From: Oxyruncus cristatus
Taxonomy: Eukaryota > Chordata > Aves > Passeriformes > Cotingidae
Assembly: GCA_013399855.1 (NCBI GenBank)
Contig: VXAY01007011.1
Location: forward strand, 1,162,061-1,226,060
DNA length: 64,000 nucleotides
Reading direction: 5' to 3'
The notes under the pieces are model-generated. The model did not search any database. It was not told where the DNA came from and was given only the letters and a program-made list of their open reading frames with translations. The translations under genes and the position numbers were made by a program. This document shows positions 25,784-38,600 of the stretch, in pieces; within the stretch, counting starts at the first letter, position 1, and every line of letters begins with the position of its first letter.

Positions 25784-25804
25784 TATGCTGTCAGTGACAG
25801 CATA
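25784..25804. repeat. 21-bp palindrome TGCTGTCAgTGACAGCA
   Basis: Ten-base arms, perfectly complementary, around a single central G. It carries back-to-back TGACAG half-sites, the core recognised by TALE homeodomain factors (TGIF, MEIS, PKNOX). A MAF-type reading is weaker because the spacing differs. Confidence 0.6.
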
Positions 25805-26214
25805 TACTGTTCAATCGCAGCAAATCAAGGGAAAGGGACAGACAGTCCAGCTGAAAAGGTTACAGTGCAGAATGAGGAATCTCCTGTCTCAATAAATTAT
25901 CTTCCACACTAGTGCCCAACATCCCAGCCAAGTGTTTTCTCAGAGGCAGGTGCTTGTGACCTGGGTTCTAATTTCAATGGTCAGGGGAAGCAAAGGAGGG
26001 CCAGACTTACTCTGTGTTTGGGAAACCCCCACAGAAAACTGGACTGCGGGAAGCAGCAATTCATTCCTTCCCATTTGGAATTAAGCAAAGCCCCACCACC
26101 ATGAGAAAAGAGTCCGAGTAACTTGAACCATGGTTACCTGATATCCACAGCTCTGTCCTCAGATCTGCTGCTCCTCCTCATTCAGACCTTACCAATGGAA
26201 ACCCCTGTTGTCAG

Positions 26215-26226
26215 TGACAGCTGTCA
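26215..26226. promoter_or_regulatory. Exact TGACAGCTGTCA dimer site
   Basis: A perfect 12-base palindrome identical to the known TGIF/PKNOX/MEIS dimer consensus. It is preceded by TGTCAG, so the string TGTCAGTGACAGC is shared with the palindrome about 430 bases upstream. The regulatory role is inference. Confidence 0.4.
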
Positions 26227-27340
26227 GTCGTCAGGGCCATAAAAGGGGTGGTTGGGAATGGCTATTCCATGACATTTTTCATGTCGTGAACCCAGCACTT
26301 GGGAATCTAAGAACTGTTGACAGTGAACCCAGGTATGAATAATTTACCAGATGCAGGTATACAAGTGTCTGCATGCTTGTTTAATGAGAGATTTTGGCAA
26401 GAGAACACTAACACTAACACCACACTGCAACTTCAAGCTGCAGCAAGCATCCTGCTTGCTGTGCTGCATTTACATTTGGGGTGGGGAAGTGGTTCTCCTT
26501 GGTACAGCAACTGCCTGATTCAGCTCTTTCAGGCAAGTGATCACTGAAACAAACAAAAAGGAAGAGAACTAAAATCAAAATACTAGTTGGAATTTTCACT
26601 ATGACCAAAGAAGGTTTTTGCTTTTCTCCTTCTTGTCTGGTATTGCCATTTTCACCAGATGGAAAATTTCTCATTTCTTGCCGACTGTTCTGCCTGGCAC
26701 CACGAAGCATAAATCACAGTGAAAGGCAATTCACACTACTGTAATCACAGCCATTAAAAACTCTAGGACTGTTGCTACTAGAAACACCAGTACAGTTATA
26801 CAAGAGTACTGGACAACAAGTGCAAGAGGACTGACCAACCCCTTCCTGTCTTATGTTTTGGTCCTGGATGCCACAACGCAGATGAAATACCATCTTCTCA
26901 GACAACTCACACACACCTGCTAACCACAGCTGCAGCTGGGGCCCAGGCTAGATGGGATTAAAGGCATAGTTTGAGATCTAAGAGTTTACATAAAGGCACT
27001 CCTCACAACTAATGTGACACCAGGAAGCAAAAAACATAAAGTTCCCAATGGGAAACAGACACAAATGCTACGCAACAGACCTGCTGGCCCTTGAACCAAT
27101 GTCTGCAAATGCTTCAGGAAGCACTGCTGCAAAATACAAAAGCAGAACTGAAAAACTGTTCAGTTTGGCAAAACATCACCGACCAGCTGCCCCTCAATAC
27201 TGTGCCTCTCACCGAAGATGAATGTGACATTGTTTCATCATGACACAATCACTAAATCATAATGCAGGACTGCAACAAAAGTGAACATGATCCAGAGCAT
27301 TCATGTGGCAGATCATTAACCTTTAATACATTTTGTGATG

Positions 27341-29466
27341 TTATCTAAGACATTTTTTAAATCACATTTTATTACTATATTCCAAATAAAACCCAACAAA
27401 AACCCCAAACCCAACAATCCCCCTGCCAAATATTAGTTTTAAAAGTTACACATATATAAATAGTTACAAAAAGCAAAACATTGATTTAGGAATTCCAGTT
27501 CCAGTAACAAAACATAGATGCATTTACTAAGATTAATGTTTAATGTCATTGATCTGAATCCCTGTAAGCCAAAGAAGTCTATTAAAATCAATAAACTTGT
27601 CACACTAAACGAGCATTCAGTTATTAGAAGTCCTGTCCATTCACAATGAATTCCACATACTCTCTTCTTTGTGAATACAAAGTGTACTAATATATTTACA
27701 CTCTGAAGTCAACCCACAGTGTAAAAAGGATAAAGCTGTTTAGAAAATGTGACAGTTCTGTTACATTTTCTGTATGAAACACTGCAATGCACCATTCTTA
27801 CCTACATCGCAGCTGGGTGGGGATAAATGCTCTTTTTGCCAAGGTAGTGCTGTACATGCTCTGTACTGCTCTTGAGAATTTTACTACCAGACTCCCTCAC
27901 GTCAAAGCTCAACTTCCAGAAGTGTATTTTAAGATGTATTGTCTTCCTGGGCTGGAGTGCTCTGAAGTGGGAACAGCTAAGGTGGCCTCAGCACTGGCAG
28001 GACTGCAATGCCTGCTGGCACCAGAACCAAGCCCACACAGAACTGTGAGGCGCATCCCACCTCTCTGGTAGCTTTTACAGCCATAATTTTAAGGCCAGTA
28101 ACATCAGATCCACCTCACATAAGTGACGTTAGGAGACACGCCAGGCCTGTCATCAATACAGGCCTTATTTAACAAACGGTCAGCAAAGGTAGTACAGCCT
28201 TATCGTAGCCTGTGTTTGTTTTCAGAGAGGGTTGGGGGTGTAAAGAAAGCAAGGAAAGAGACCACAATTAGACAAGGTTGCTTTTAACTACAGTGCAAAC
28301 TATCTAAGACTTCAAAAAGTGACTGTGCACTGCCATTTTTTTCTCTAAAAATACTAATTTCTCATCAGTACTGTTAAGGTACCGTAAACATAAACAAACT
28401 CAAATAAGACAACACCGCTGGTTTTCTCTGTATCTACACCAACAAATATACTTGGGCCCCAGGAAACCAAAACATCTGTGGTGATCTGCATTTCCAGGGG
28501 GGCCTTATGATCACCCACATTTTTTCCTGCTTTACTTTTCTCTATTAAAACATTAGCTTTTTTGTCAGGGCCTACATTTTTCATAATTGACCTGAGCATT
28601 TTCAATGCTCTTCTTTAAATCAGCTAAAGAAAAGGTCTATATGAGAAACAGGAGCCAGGGATTTGAATGTATACCGTCTTCTCAGAACATCCCAAGGGTA
28701 AAGCAGAAGAGCTAAGCCTCTGTTCCGTATCTTCCTTGTGAACAAGCACAGAACTGCCCTGTGTCTGACCAGAGACAAGCTGTCCTAAAGAAAGCAATCT
28801 CACACGTTGCTAAGATTAGGAGAGAAATGTACAAGGTGAATATTTCTTTTCTTTCGTTTTCATTAATACAAACAAGGTAAAAACCATGACAGTTGTTTAA
28901 GTAAGACAACCTACCAATCCATCTCCTTCTCATGAAGAAAACAGATGCCATATTTGCTGACAAATCTGGGTGCTCTATTAAACGAAAAGGCAAATGACAA
29001 AACCTCCTGTGATTGGGCCACTAGACCAAAATGCTACCTTCATTTATTTGGATGTTGTTTCTCCAGGTTCCAGTCAGACTACTTAACATGGACAATAAAC
29101 CAACGCTTTTTGGCAGCTTCTTTGCCTTTTTGTCACAAAAAATAATCACCTCAGTTAATTGTTTCTGATCCCCTCTGTAAGACTTTGTCCCAGATGTATA
29201 TTTACCTGCCTCCAAAGCAAGCTTGTGTTTTTTTTACAAAAAGAAGATATCCTGGGCACACATTTTCTTTTTCCCAAGTCTGTATTTGTTTTGAATGTAT
29301 TTCAGAAATAAGTTGCAGAGGTGTCTAAGTTGGAGATGTACTGAAAATTATTTAGCTGCAGATACCAGTGACGTAGCACCTGTGTAGTTCCGCAGATCCC
29401 CTGACAAATAAGAACTTTCTGTGTCACACCAAACGGAGGGCACGAATAGCCAAGGATAGCAAATAC
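27341..29466 (-). other. SERAC1: Probable SERAC1 3' UTR
   Basis: Between the SERAC1 stop and the - strand AATAAA (TTTATT on +) at 27368-27373. Another - strand AATAAA lies at 29043-29048. No protein-coding feature seen. The length is inferred from these signals only. Confidence 0.45.
27368..27373 (-). terminator. Poly(A) signal AATAAA (- strand), distal SERAC1 candidate
   Basis: TTTATT on the + strand gives AATAAA for SERAC1 transcripts, about 2.1 kb past the stop. A proximal alternative at 29043-29048 would give a 3' UTR of about 0.4 kb. Confidence 0.4.
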
Positions 29467-29603
29467 TCAATCTCCAAGTTCTTGGGCTAAAACATCTTGA
29501 ATGAACTTCAGTGTACGTTGGTACAGGAAAGCATCCTTCTTCTTTGGCTTACAAATATTTAGATGATTAACATCCACTGGAATAAGGTCTCCAATTCCTA
29601 AGT
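29467..29603 (-). CDS. SERAC1: SERAC1 coding exon 16 and stop
   Basis: Acceptor ttctcctctcccag behind a 29-base T run on the coding strand. It encodes [40 protein letters not shown] and ELGD, with TGA at 29469-29467. The last residues differ slightly from human KDLEN. Confidence 0.96.
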
Positions 29604-29615
29604 CTGGGAGAGGAG

Positions 29616-29646
<31 letters not shown>

Positions 29647-32600
29647 ACTAAAGCTCATAAGATGACCTAGACTGAAAAGCACATCTTGTGTTAGCAATTT
29701 CTCTCTCAAAAGCAACTTCTCCTGTCTTCAGTGTAACTGTTTGGTCCTCGTAATTTTTCAGTGTGCTAGAAACATCAGTGCACACTGCTATGGTCAGACA
29801 TAGCTATACATTGCCACAAAACCCACACTGGTAAACCATTAGGCCAGAGTTCTACTATCTTTGTTTGATATACACAAATGCACATTTTTTTTTTTATATA
29901 GACAACTTTGATGAAACAAAATTTCATTTACCATCACCTGACTGACAGCACAGTTGTGACTGAGGTTTAAGCATTGACATGATCAGGGACAGGGTTTAAT
30001 CCACGGTATCTTGAATCTGATCACCACTAATTGCCCATATTCCTGACAAAAATGCTTTGATGTGGATTAAAAACTGGACTAGAACAAACTTGAAATATGC
30101 CACAAATCACCACACACATTTCTGGGCAAATGAAATATTAACACTATGGCATTTATTCTTTCCTGACAGCTATCACTACAAACTTTCCAGTTAAGATGCC
30201 ATGACTGCCGCATTCCAGTTTATTTTCTATTCACTCAGCATCCTGGAAAAGCCTCCATTTTGCTTTGAACTCTGTATCTTTAACCATGTAAAATTACACT
30301 CGAGCAGAACGAAGCTTTGCTTTCGTGTGCCCAAGCACACATGCAAGAAACACGGAGTGCACTGCTTGTTAGCCTGCGTTTCGAACTGAACGAGTGCCGT
30401 GATGCCGAACTGTCACGTACCCTCCAAAGGTTTGCAAAAGTGCTCACGTGCTGCATTGCGTGTCATCTCTAGAAGAGGAGAGATGCTACAAAATTATAAG
30501 TGCACACACAGTATTTATTTGGGCTCTGTCATTCAGCCCTCTTTTTAATTTTATTTTGCTAAATTGAAAAAAAACCAGCTGAAGTCCTGTTTTTCAGTCC
30601 TTGCCAATCAAATTGCATCAGCAACATTTTTGCAAACGACTGCTGCTCTAGAAGACATACGGTAAAAATACTGCTAAATATTGACTCAGAAAAACAGGGA
30701 TGTATAGTTCACCTTCAGAGCAACTGACCTTGGACTTAAGCTAGTGGACTTAGCTGGTGGAAAGCCTGATACGAAACCCAACAAAGCAATGGTTTCTATT
30801 CAGGGCCTTACAGATACCTTGGGCAGTGCAAAACAAGGTTTTGCTTCATGAAAAACCAAAAATGTAAGACTTAAAACAATTCTCTGAGTTGAGCACCCAT
30901 AAAAAAGGCAAGGGAAAAAACTGTCTGGTTTTAGTTTCTCCTACAAAAGGCAAAAAGATGGAGGAAACTCTTCAGGAGGAAAACTCTACTGCTTGAGTAT
31001 CCGAGATGTGGAAGGTAAAGGATTCTTAACACTGAAAACCAATTTTGTGAATTTTTTCCTCCATTAGCAGTTTACTAATTTTCCTTCTTATTTTCCTAAA
31101 GGAGGAAATAACAAAAAATTTGTGGAAGTTATCTGAAACACTATTCAGCCTACCTATACAAACATAAACCACAATTAGTCATAATTCCAAAGGAAAGGAC
31201 TCCAACAGTGTACCAGGTTTTATCCTGCTTTTTTCATCAAGCAAATGTTTCTTGCATTTAGAAAAACCAAAACAAATAACTGCTATCCTAAGATCTAAAT
31301 GTAGCTGCTTCTGATCTCAGCAAGGAAATTGCAGTTTAAACTCAGCCAAAAGTTTAAACAAAAAAACCCACAACATCACAGATGCATTTTTCTAGGTCTT
31401 TCCACCACAACGTTTATAACCCTTTCTCATTATCGATGCTTACATGTATATATACAAAATAAAATAAATTAAACAGCTATTTGACTTACCTGCTGATTCC
31501 AAAGGTACGACATGCAGTTTTAACATGCTGCCTATGTGCGTGGGTAAGGTTTCTGCAAAACTCAGTACTGAAAATTTCTTGTCTTTGGCAAAAGACAAGA
31601 AGTCATCATTCAGCTCCTTAAGTGCAGGAGAATCTAAGAAAGAGCAACATAATTTTTGCAGTGTTATCTGGAACATAAGATTACAGCATTTGTCTGGCAA
31701 GAGTGCATTGCTAAAGAGTTGGGTTTGAAAAATTAATATGACAGTAAAAGGAGTAGCATTTAGTTTGTAATCCCTTTTTTCCAGTTACCATATGCAACAA
31801 TTGTTTAATTTTGCATAGCATAGAATTAGTTTGGAAGATAAAGAGTCCAAGGTCTGGCACACATTAAGTTATTACTTTGCTGAATGGCCCAAACTACTCT
31901 TTAAACTTGTACTGACTCCCCCTTTACCCCTCACCCCCTGCAATCAAAACAAAACAGCTACTCAGAATCACTTGCAATAATTCAACACACAACCCAAAAC
32001 GTAAAAAGGGGATTTGTTGTTTTTACCCAGCTTTTTCTGACAACACGATGGAAAAAACAAAGCTTTGTGAACACATTTAGCAGAGTTCCCTGTTGTTAGA
32101 TGGTAGCAAAGTGAATGTACCCTTGCTGAGTTCTTTAACCTCCACAGACGGAAAGAGAAGATATCTGGCATTTATAGAATATTCAGCCAGCTGGGAACCA
32201 TGGTGAGGTACGCTATAAAATATGATTCCTCTGGTGTTGTTTACAATTTTATCCATTTCTGGATTCTTGGAAGCATCCACCAGCATCTTTTTCACTAGAA
32301 GACCTGGCAACAGAAACTGAATTAATGCAGGGATTTAAACCACTGTGAAAATAATGATCATGCTATATTATCCATGAAACTACTAAGCATATTCTTGCCT
32401 CATTGATTAGTCCCTAGGTTGTCAAATATGTAAGATTAAGCTGAAGAAAAACCAAACCAAACCTGAGAAGGCATTAATATAAAATGTCAATGAATGATGC
32501 AAATCCAATTTTGGTTTGTTTTAAGTGTTGCTAATGACATTTACTATATGCCTGATCATGGAGAAAATTTTGCCTCTGGATTTCCATTTACATGAATTTC

Positions 32601-35600
32601 AACTCACTGAGTTTTTAAATCAACATGCAAAAACAAACAGGAATAAAAATCCTTTCAAAATGTACACGCTATTGAGTATAATGCATTAAGAAAATAGAAA
32701 TCTGTTTTTCATTTTTAGGCCTTTGCAAAATTTTTAAATAAACTATTCTGAATAATTGTATTTCAATCTGAACTTGTCTAAATGGTTTATTGTGAAATAT
32801 AAAGGCAAAGGAATATTTTATATCAAACAGGCAACATGCTTACCACCCATGCTATGGGATACCCACACCAGAGGTCTCTCTCCAACCCCAGCAGCTTTGA
32901 GCTTGTCAAGCAGCTCACTGCTCCTGTAAGCAATAGACTTCCTGCAAAGGAAAAACAAACACAGGCATAATGAAGCATGATAAGTTAAAAGGCAATGTTA
33001 AAACACAATGAATTTTCAGTGCTGTGTGTTTATGAAAGTGAATTAGCTACAGAAACATTAATTACATTATTACTGGTGCTACAGTGAAAAATGCCAAAAA
33101 CTTTTGTAAGGTTGGCTTCACAAGGACAACAGGAATTGAGCTTAACTCAGTTGCTTGTTCTTGCAAGAAAGTTTTATTTTAATTTTACTTACCAATCATT
33201 TCCCTTAGCTTGACAAATTGTTTTATGGCGTTTTAAATAATTTCATTTACACACTGTAACAAAACGATGTTTTCATTTTATGAAATGAAATGAACTTTAA
33301 TGAACTTTATCTCTTGCAACATGAACATACCTAATGTCTGACAAAAATGTATTTTGCTAAACAATACTCAAAATGTGGAGCAATGTACAGAAACTAAATG
33401 CATGATCAACCAATACATTGAAAAAATCACAGCTAATGTCTGTTTACACTTTCCAGACAAAAATCTCCCAATGCTTTGTACTGGAACAGTATGAAAGCAC
33501 AATAATCTCCACTTCATAAATGAAAAGACTGAACTCTGGAAAGGATAAGCTATACATTAGAGGCTGAAAATGAATCTGTGGTACAACCAAAACAAAACCA
33601 ACCCCAATTCCCAATCCAAGCTTGAAAGTGCAACATCATTATGCCTTGCAGTGTAACAAGAATCAAACACAGAAAGCCCTTGGATAATGAAAGCATCAGG
33701 ATATCAGGGCAACCACTGTGCAAAATAATTCACTTCATCTCTATTGGTCTCAGCATTCTCACTAGAAATTGCTTTATAACACATATGAAAAGGATACTCA
33801 AATGTGTCTTTTCAGCTGAACAATAGGCTTTGGGCTAGCAGAGACACATAAAAATTCACTTTTGAAACAGTGAATGAGATCATACACTTAGGAGGAAACC
33901 AAGTTTGTGATTCTACTGCCGCATCTTTGTTTCTGCTAGTTAAAAATATCTTCAATATCTTTCATTTATTATTAAACATATAAAATTATAAAATTATCAA
34001 ATACAATGTTGGGTGACCATAAATAGCAGGTAATGTAATTTTCCATTTTGTAACGAAAGAGATATTAATCTTCGCAAAAGAAATACATGTTTATTTCTTT
34101 AAACATACTTCGGACAGACACAGGAAAAGAGTTTTCTTAGAATCACAGAATCATTTAAGTTGAAAAAGACCCTTAAGATCACTGAGTCCAGCCATTAACC
34201 CACTGCCAAGTCTACCACAACACCATGCCCTTAAGGGCCATATCTGCACATCTTTACATCACCTCCAGAGATGGGGAGACAACCACCTCCCTGGGCAGCC
34301 TCTTCCAGGGTTTGACAACCCTTTCAGTGAAGAATTTTTTCCTGTTATCCATTCTAAACCTCCCCCGGTACAGCTTAAAGCCATTTCCAGTCTTCTTTGG
34401 ACCTGTAACCACCTACATGCTTCTTACTGTCATTTTTCTGCCTCATTTCAAATAGGCAAATTTACACTCATGTCTTCCTTGTTTTTTCCCTGCTTACAAG
34501 TCTTTAATGCAATAATTGCATTGAGCTTCCGTATAGCCAGAAGGAGGAGGGAATTAAAAAGTACCAAGTTCCCAGTCTACTACACACATGCTGAATTTTT
34601 TTCTTCCCTGCACAAAACATAATCCGTGTTCAGATTCCTAACTTGTGATCAGTCACGCACACACCTCCACTGAAGTACACAAGTTGAATCTACAGTACTA
34701 GTTACATGCTAAAGTATCTGCATAAGTGTTTAAAGGAGCTTAGGTCCTGATTTAAAGATCACTATTACTAAGCCTAAAATCCATTCAAGCCAAAGAACCG
34801 TTACAGGCTCAAAGCATTTTTATTTTTCAGGACGAAAATGCTTGATGATTGCATTTTCCTCTGACCTATCCAGTTCACCAACAGTAAAAATGCAACTCCT
34901 CTGACAATTACACTATCTGACCAAATCAGATACAGTTACTGCATTTTGTGGGTCAAAGTAACACTTTTTGAATAAAAGTACCTTTATATCAGAAATAGTG
35001 TGGCCAGCAGGAGGAGGGAAGTGACTGGTGAGGCAATGCCTTGAATCCTATGTTCAGTTTTGGGCTCCTCACTACAAGAAAGACTTTGAGGCACTGGCAT
35101 ATGTCCAGAGAAGGGCAATGGAGCCAGTGAAGGGTCTGGAGAACAAGTCCTGTGAGGAGCAGCTGGAAGAGCTGGGGTTGTTTAACTTGGAGAATAGGAG
35201 GCTCGGGGTGGGTGACCTTATCGCTATGACTACCTGAAAGGAGGGTGTAGCCAGTGGGGGGTTGGTCTCTTGGCCAGGTAACAAATAACAGGATTAGAGG
35301 AAACAATGTCAAATTGCACCAGGGGAGGTTTACATTGCATACTAGGAAACATTTCTTCATCAAAAGGGTTGTCAAGCACTGAAACAGAGTGCACAGGAAG
35401 TGGTTGAGTCCCCATCCCTGGAGGTACTAAAAAGATGCGTGGATGTGACTTCAGGACACGGTTTAGTGGTGGACTTGGCAATGCTGGGTTAATGGTTGGA
35501 CTCATTATCAGATTCATGATCAGAATGGTCTTTTCCAACCTAAACAATTCTATGAAAATATATGCTTCATTTTATCAGGAGTACAAAGCCACAGTACAGT

Positions 35601-38600
35601 GATTATTTTGCTGTGCTTATGAAGCATTATTGGGTCACTTCAAGAAATATTCCCCTTAAGATTTACATTAACAACTAGCATAGCTTAGTGTCCCCCCTAA
35701 ACATGAGCAGAATGGACTGTAAGAGTTCATGAAGTTGCCAGAAGTAGCTATTCATGAGGCTAAAAAAACTCAAGCATACCATGACTATACTCAATTTTTT
35801 CCAAATTTGATTTTCAAATGTAACACAAGTTAAATTCACTGTTTCACAGTAGGTGAGGATCAGCTTTACAGGTCTCCCTCCTCCCCCCACTCCAAACTGC
35901 AGATGCTGTATTTGTTACCTGTGAGCCTCAACAGGACATTTTGCTTTCCAGTCACTCAAATGGGTGTCATATTCCACAGACAGGATTCTAAGGGAAGGAC
36001 AGTCTGAAGCCAGCCATGTCTAAATTAAAAGAAAAGCAAAACCAAAGAACTTATAATTGGGATACTTAAACTCTTGCAAGGAACTTATCAGCAATGAAGC
36101 AAAAATTTTAGTATGGGGACAGTATCAAGCAAGACTTTTGCTCCTCAATTAATCTCCAAACGCATTTTACACCTCGATTATTATTCTTTTGTTACATGCT
36201 GGCAAACTCTAGGCTGTTCCCCAGCCACAAAGTAGGCAAAGGACGAAGACTGATCTCTAACTTCTGCGTTCCTGGCTCCCTCTCCTGGGCAAAACAAGAC
36301 TAAGATTAACAACAGGACTGATCAGTTCAAGTTTTACAGAGATACTTCAACCGGTGTGAGTCACTTTAAGCAGTAACTACTTATTCACCAACAATACTTA
36401 AATAGCAATCTGCACATACTCAGACACCTATGTAAGAAAGGGTGCTTAATTTAAAATGTAATTTTATATATCTTTTCCTCAGCAATAACAGTCCATTAAA
36501 AAAAAAAGAGCATAAGGAAAGCAGCCATGGCCTTCTATTTCACTAGCACACGAATGATGTTGAGAGAATTAAACTTAGCAGGGATTTTTCCTTGCAAGAA
36601 CAACAAACAACTCACTAACAAAAATCTATCAGGAACTTGGAAAGTGCTACTTGTATAACATATTACAACTAATGTGATTTAAAAAAGACATCTGCCAGAC
36701 AGTGTCCTTCTAGATGCTCTGGACAGCTCTCATCAATGAGAAAACAGCAGCCATGTGTAAAAATGTTATTGTCTATTTACCTTTGGCCAGCACTGACTAT
36801 AGTCCTCTTCCCCTTCTGAGACCTTTTTATCCAAATGCCTGTCAATGTCTTGCTGTCGCCAGGTTTTAAATGCTGCTCCCAAAAGACCATGAACAAAAAG
36901 GATGTCTGCTCTGATGGGCTGACTGATCAAGAAAAAGGAATTTTTAAGAGATATGTGGTACATATTCTTTTAGCAAATTACAACTTTTAACCCAAGGGAT
37001 GCCAAAACACTTTTTTTAACACTATATGTGATTTCTTATCTCATGGACAATATTTCAAGATATTTCAAAGAGTACACTCAAATCAAGACAAAAACCAGGG
37101 ATCCACCCAGAAGAGATATACAAAGAGGGATGGAAAGTACCCAGCTCACAAATTACAATTTTCTATAATGAAAACCAGCTTTCCCTCCAGCTACTGTTAA
37201 TGCAGCTTTATCATCTAATTAGATCTTCACTGCAATCTGAATAATACCAATGAACCCAGGGAATAGTTGCTACTAAGTGACATACCATGCTGGAGACTGC
37301 TTCAGTCCCAGATCCACAATGGCTATTTAAAGAGGCTAAGTTGAAAATTTACTGCATCTGAGGCCAACATGTGCTGATGCCAGTAGAATAATTACAAGGC
37401 ATGGTATTCAAGACATACACTGCAAAGATTAAAGGGTTGCAACATACGCAAAGCAGTAATTAATCTCATGTTTTGTGTTCGGATTTTTCCATGCATTACA
37501 GCAATGCTCTGTTCATGATTATGGACCACTTCAACCACTTCTGTTGTTCTTCTACTTGAGAATGTAAATTCAGTCCTTTCAACCCACCGAAGAACAGGAG
37601 GTGCAGGTGGTATCACTACAGCAGCACTCCGATTTCAACTCTTCCAAGGTTTTGTAACTGAACAGTGTAACAAGTAACTCAAAGTACAGTATTTACAATG
37701 TCTCCTTCTGCTTTACCTGCTACGATACTGTGGATGTAAGACATAAACGCCATCTGGGTATTTTTCTTCCACCGTGTCCCTGTCTAGATTAGCCAAAGCT
37801 CTGGATGCATGAGAAGACTGAATGATATGGGGGGATTTCATTACTTCAGCAAGTACAGAAACCCAACCTACATTGAGAAAATAAAGCGGCGGGTTAACTA
37901 ACAGAAATATCATCTAAACAAAAGAATTCAGAAACATCACTCTTTAAACTGTATTTGTGAAAACAGATACTAAAACTTAAGAAGGGTAACATCAAAATAA
38001 ATTATTTTAATCCACTCTTCACCTCAGGAAAGCCAAAGGTAGATAAGTGGAATCTCCAAAATTCAAAAATTCAGAGTGGCAAGGAGGCAATGTATTTTAC
38101 TATTGTTCAGCTTATGATCTGAAGAACCTCTTCTCAGAAGAAAAAGGAAGTGTATCAGCAGGTCAATACAGTTGTCAGAAAGAGAACAGATCTCATGTCT
38201 ATTTTTGCAGGTAAGATGCAAGGAAGATGGAGGAAATTAATCTTAAAGCACAAGAGAGGCATAAAAAACAACCTACAGGAGCAATGGTAGGTGGAAAAAA
38301 AAAAAAAAAAAAAAAAAAACAACGCTTTTGAAAAAGTATGACCATTTCTAATTTTAAAATCCAGTGTATTAAAAACTCACTATGGAAAAAATTCCTTCTA
38401 TTCTAAAAATACTATACTATTTATACCACAGAAACAGAAGATAATTAGATTTGATACAAATGTCAATAAAATTTTAGGTCATAGCTACTATGACTTACAG
38501 ACACTTTATAATACTCTACCTAAAGTGTAAAATTTTCTTAGACATGGATTGGGATGTTCATAGACTTCTGAAAAATTCAAAGGAATATCTTTTATGTGCA

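Larger units (their letters stand above)
24086..27340. other. Convergent intergenic interval SYNJ2/SERAC1
   Basis: No recognisable gene. It contains short open stretches on the + strand (24109-24489, 24496-24681 and 24859-25218, all in one frame) that I do not recognise, and two TGTCA/TGACA palindromes near 25,794 and 26,220. No CR1 copy seen. Confidence 0.5.
29604..35918 (-). other. SERAC1 introns between exons 16 and 12
   Basis: Exons at 31490, 32121 and 32844 lie within. The intron 32942-35918 holds the two facing CR1 copies. The others show only A/T-rich sequence. Confidence 0.75.
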
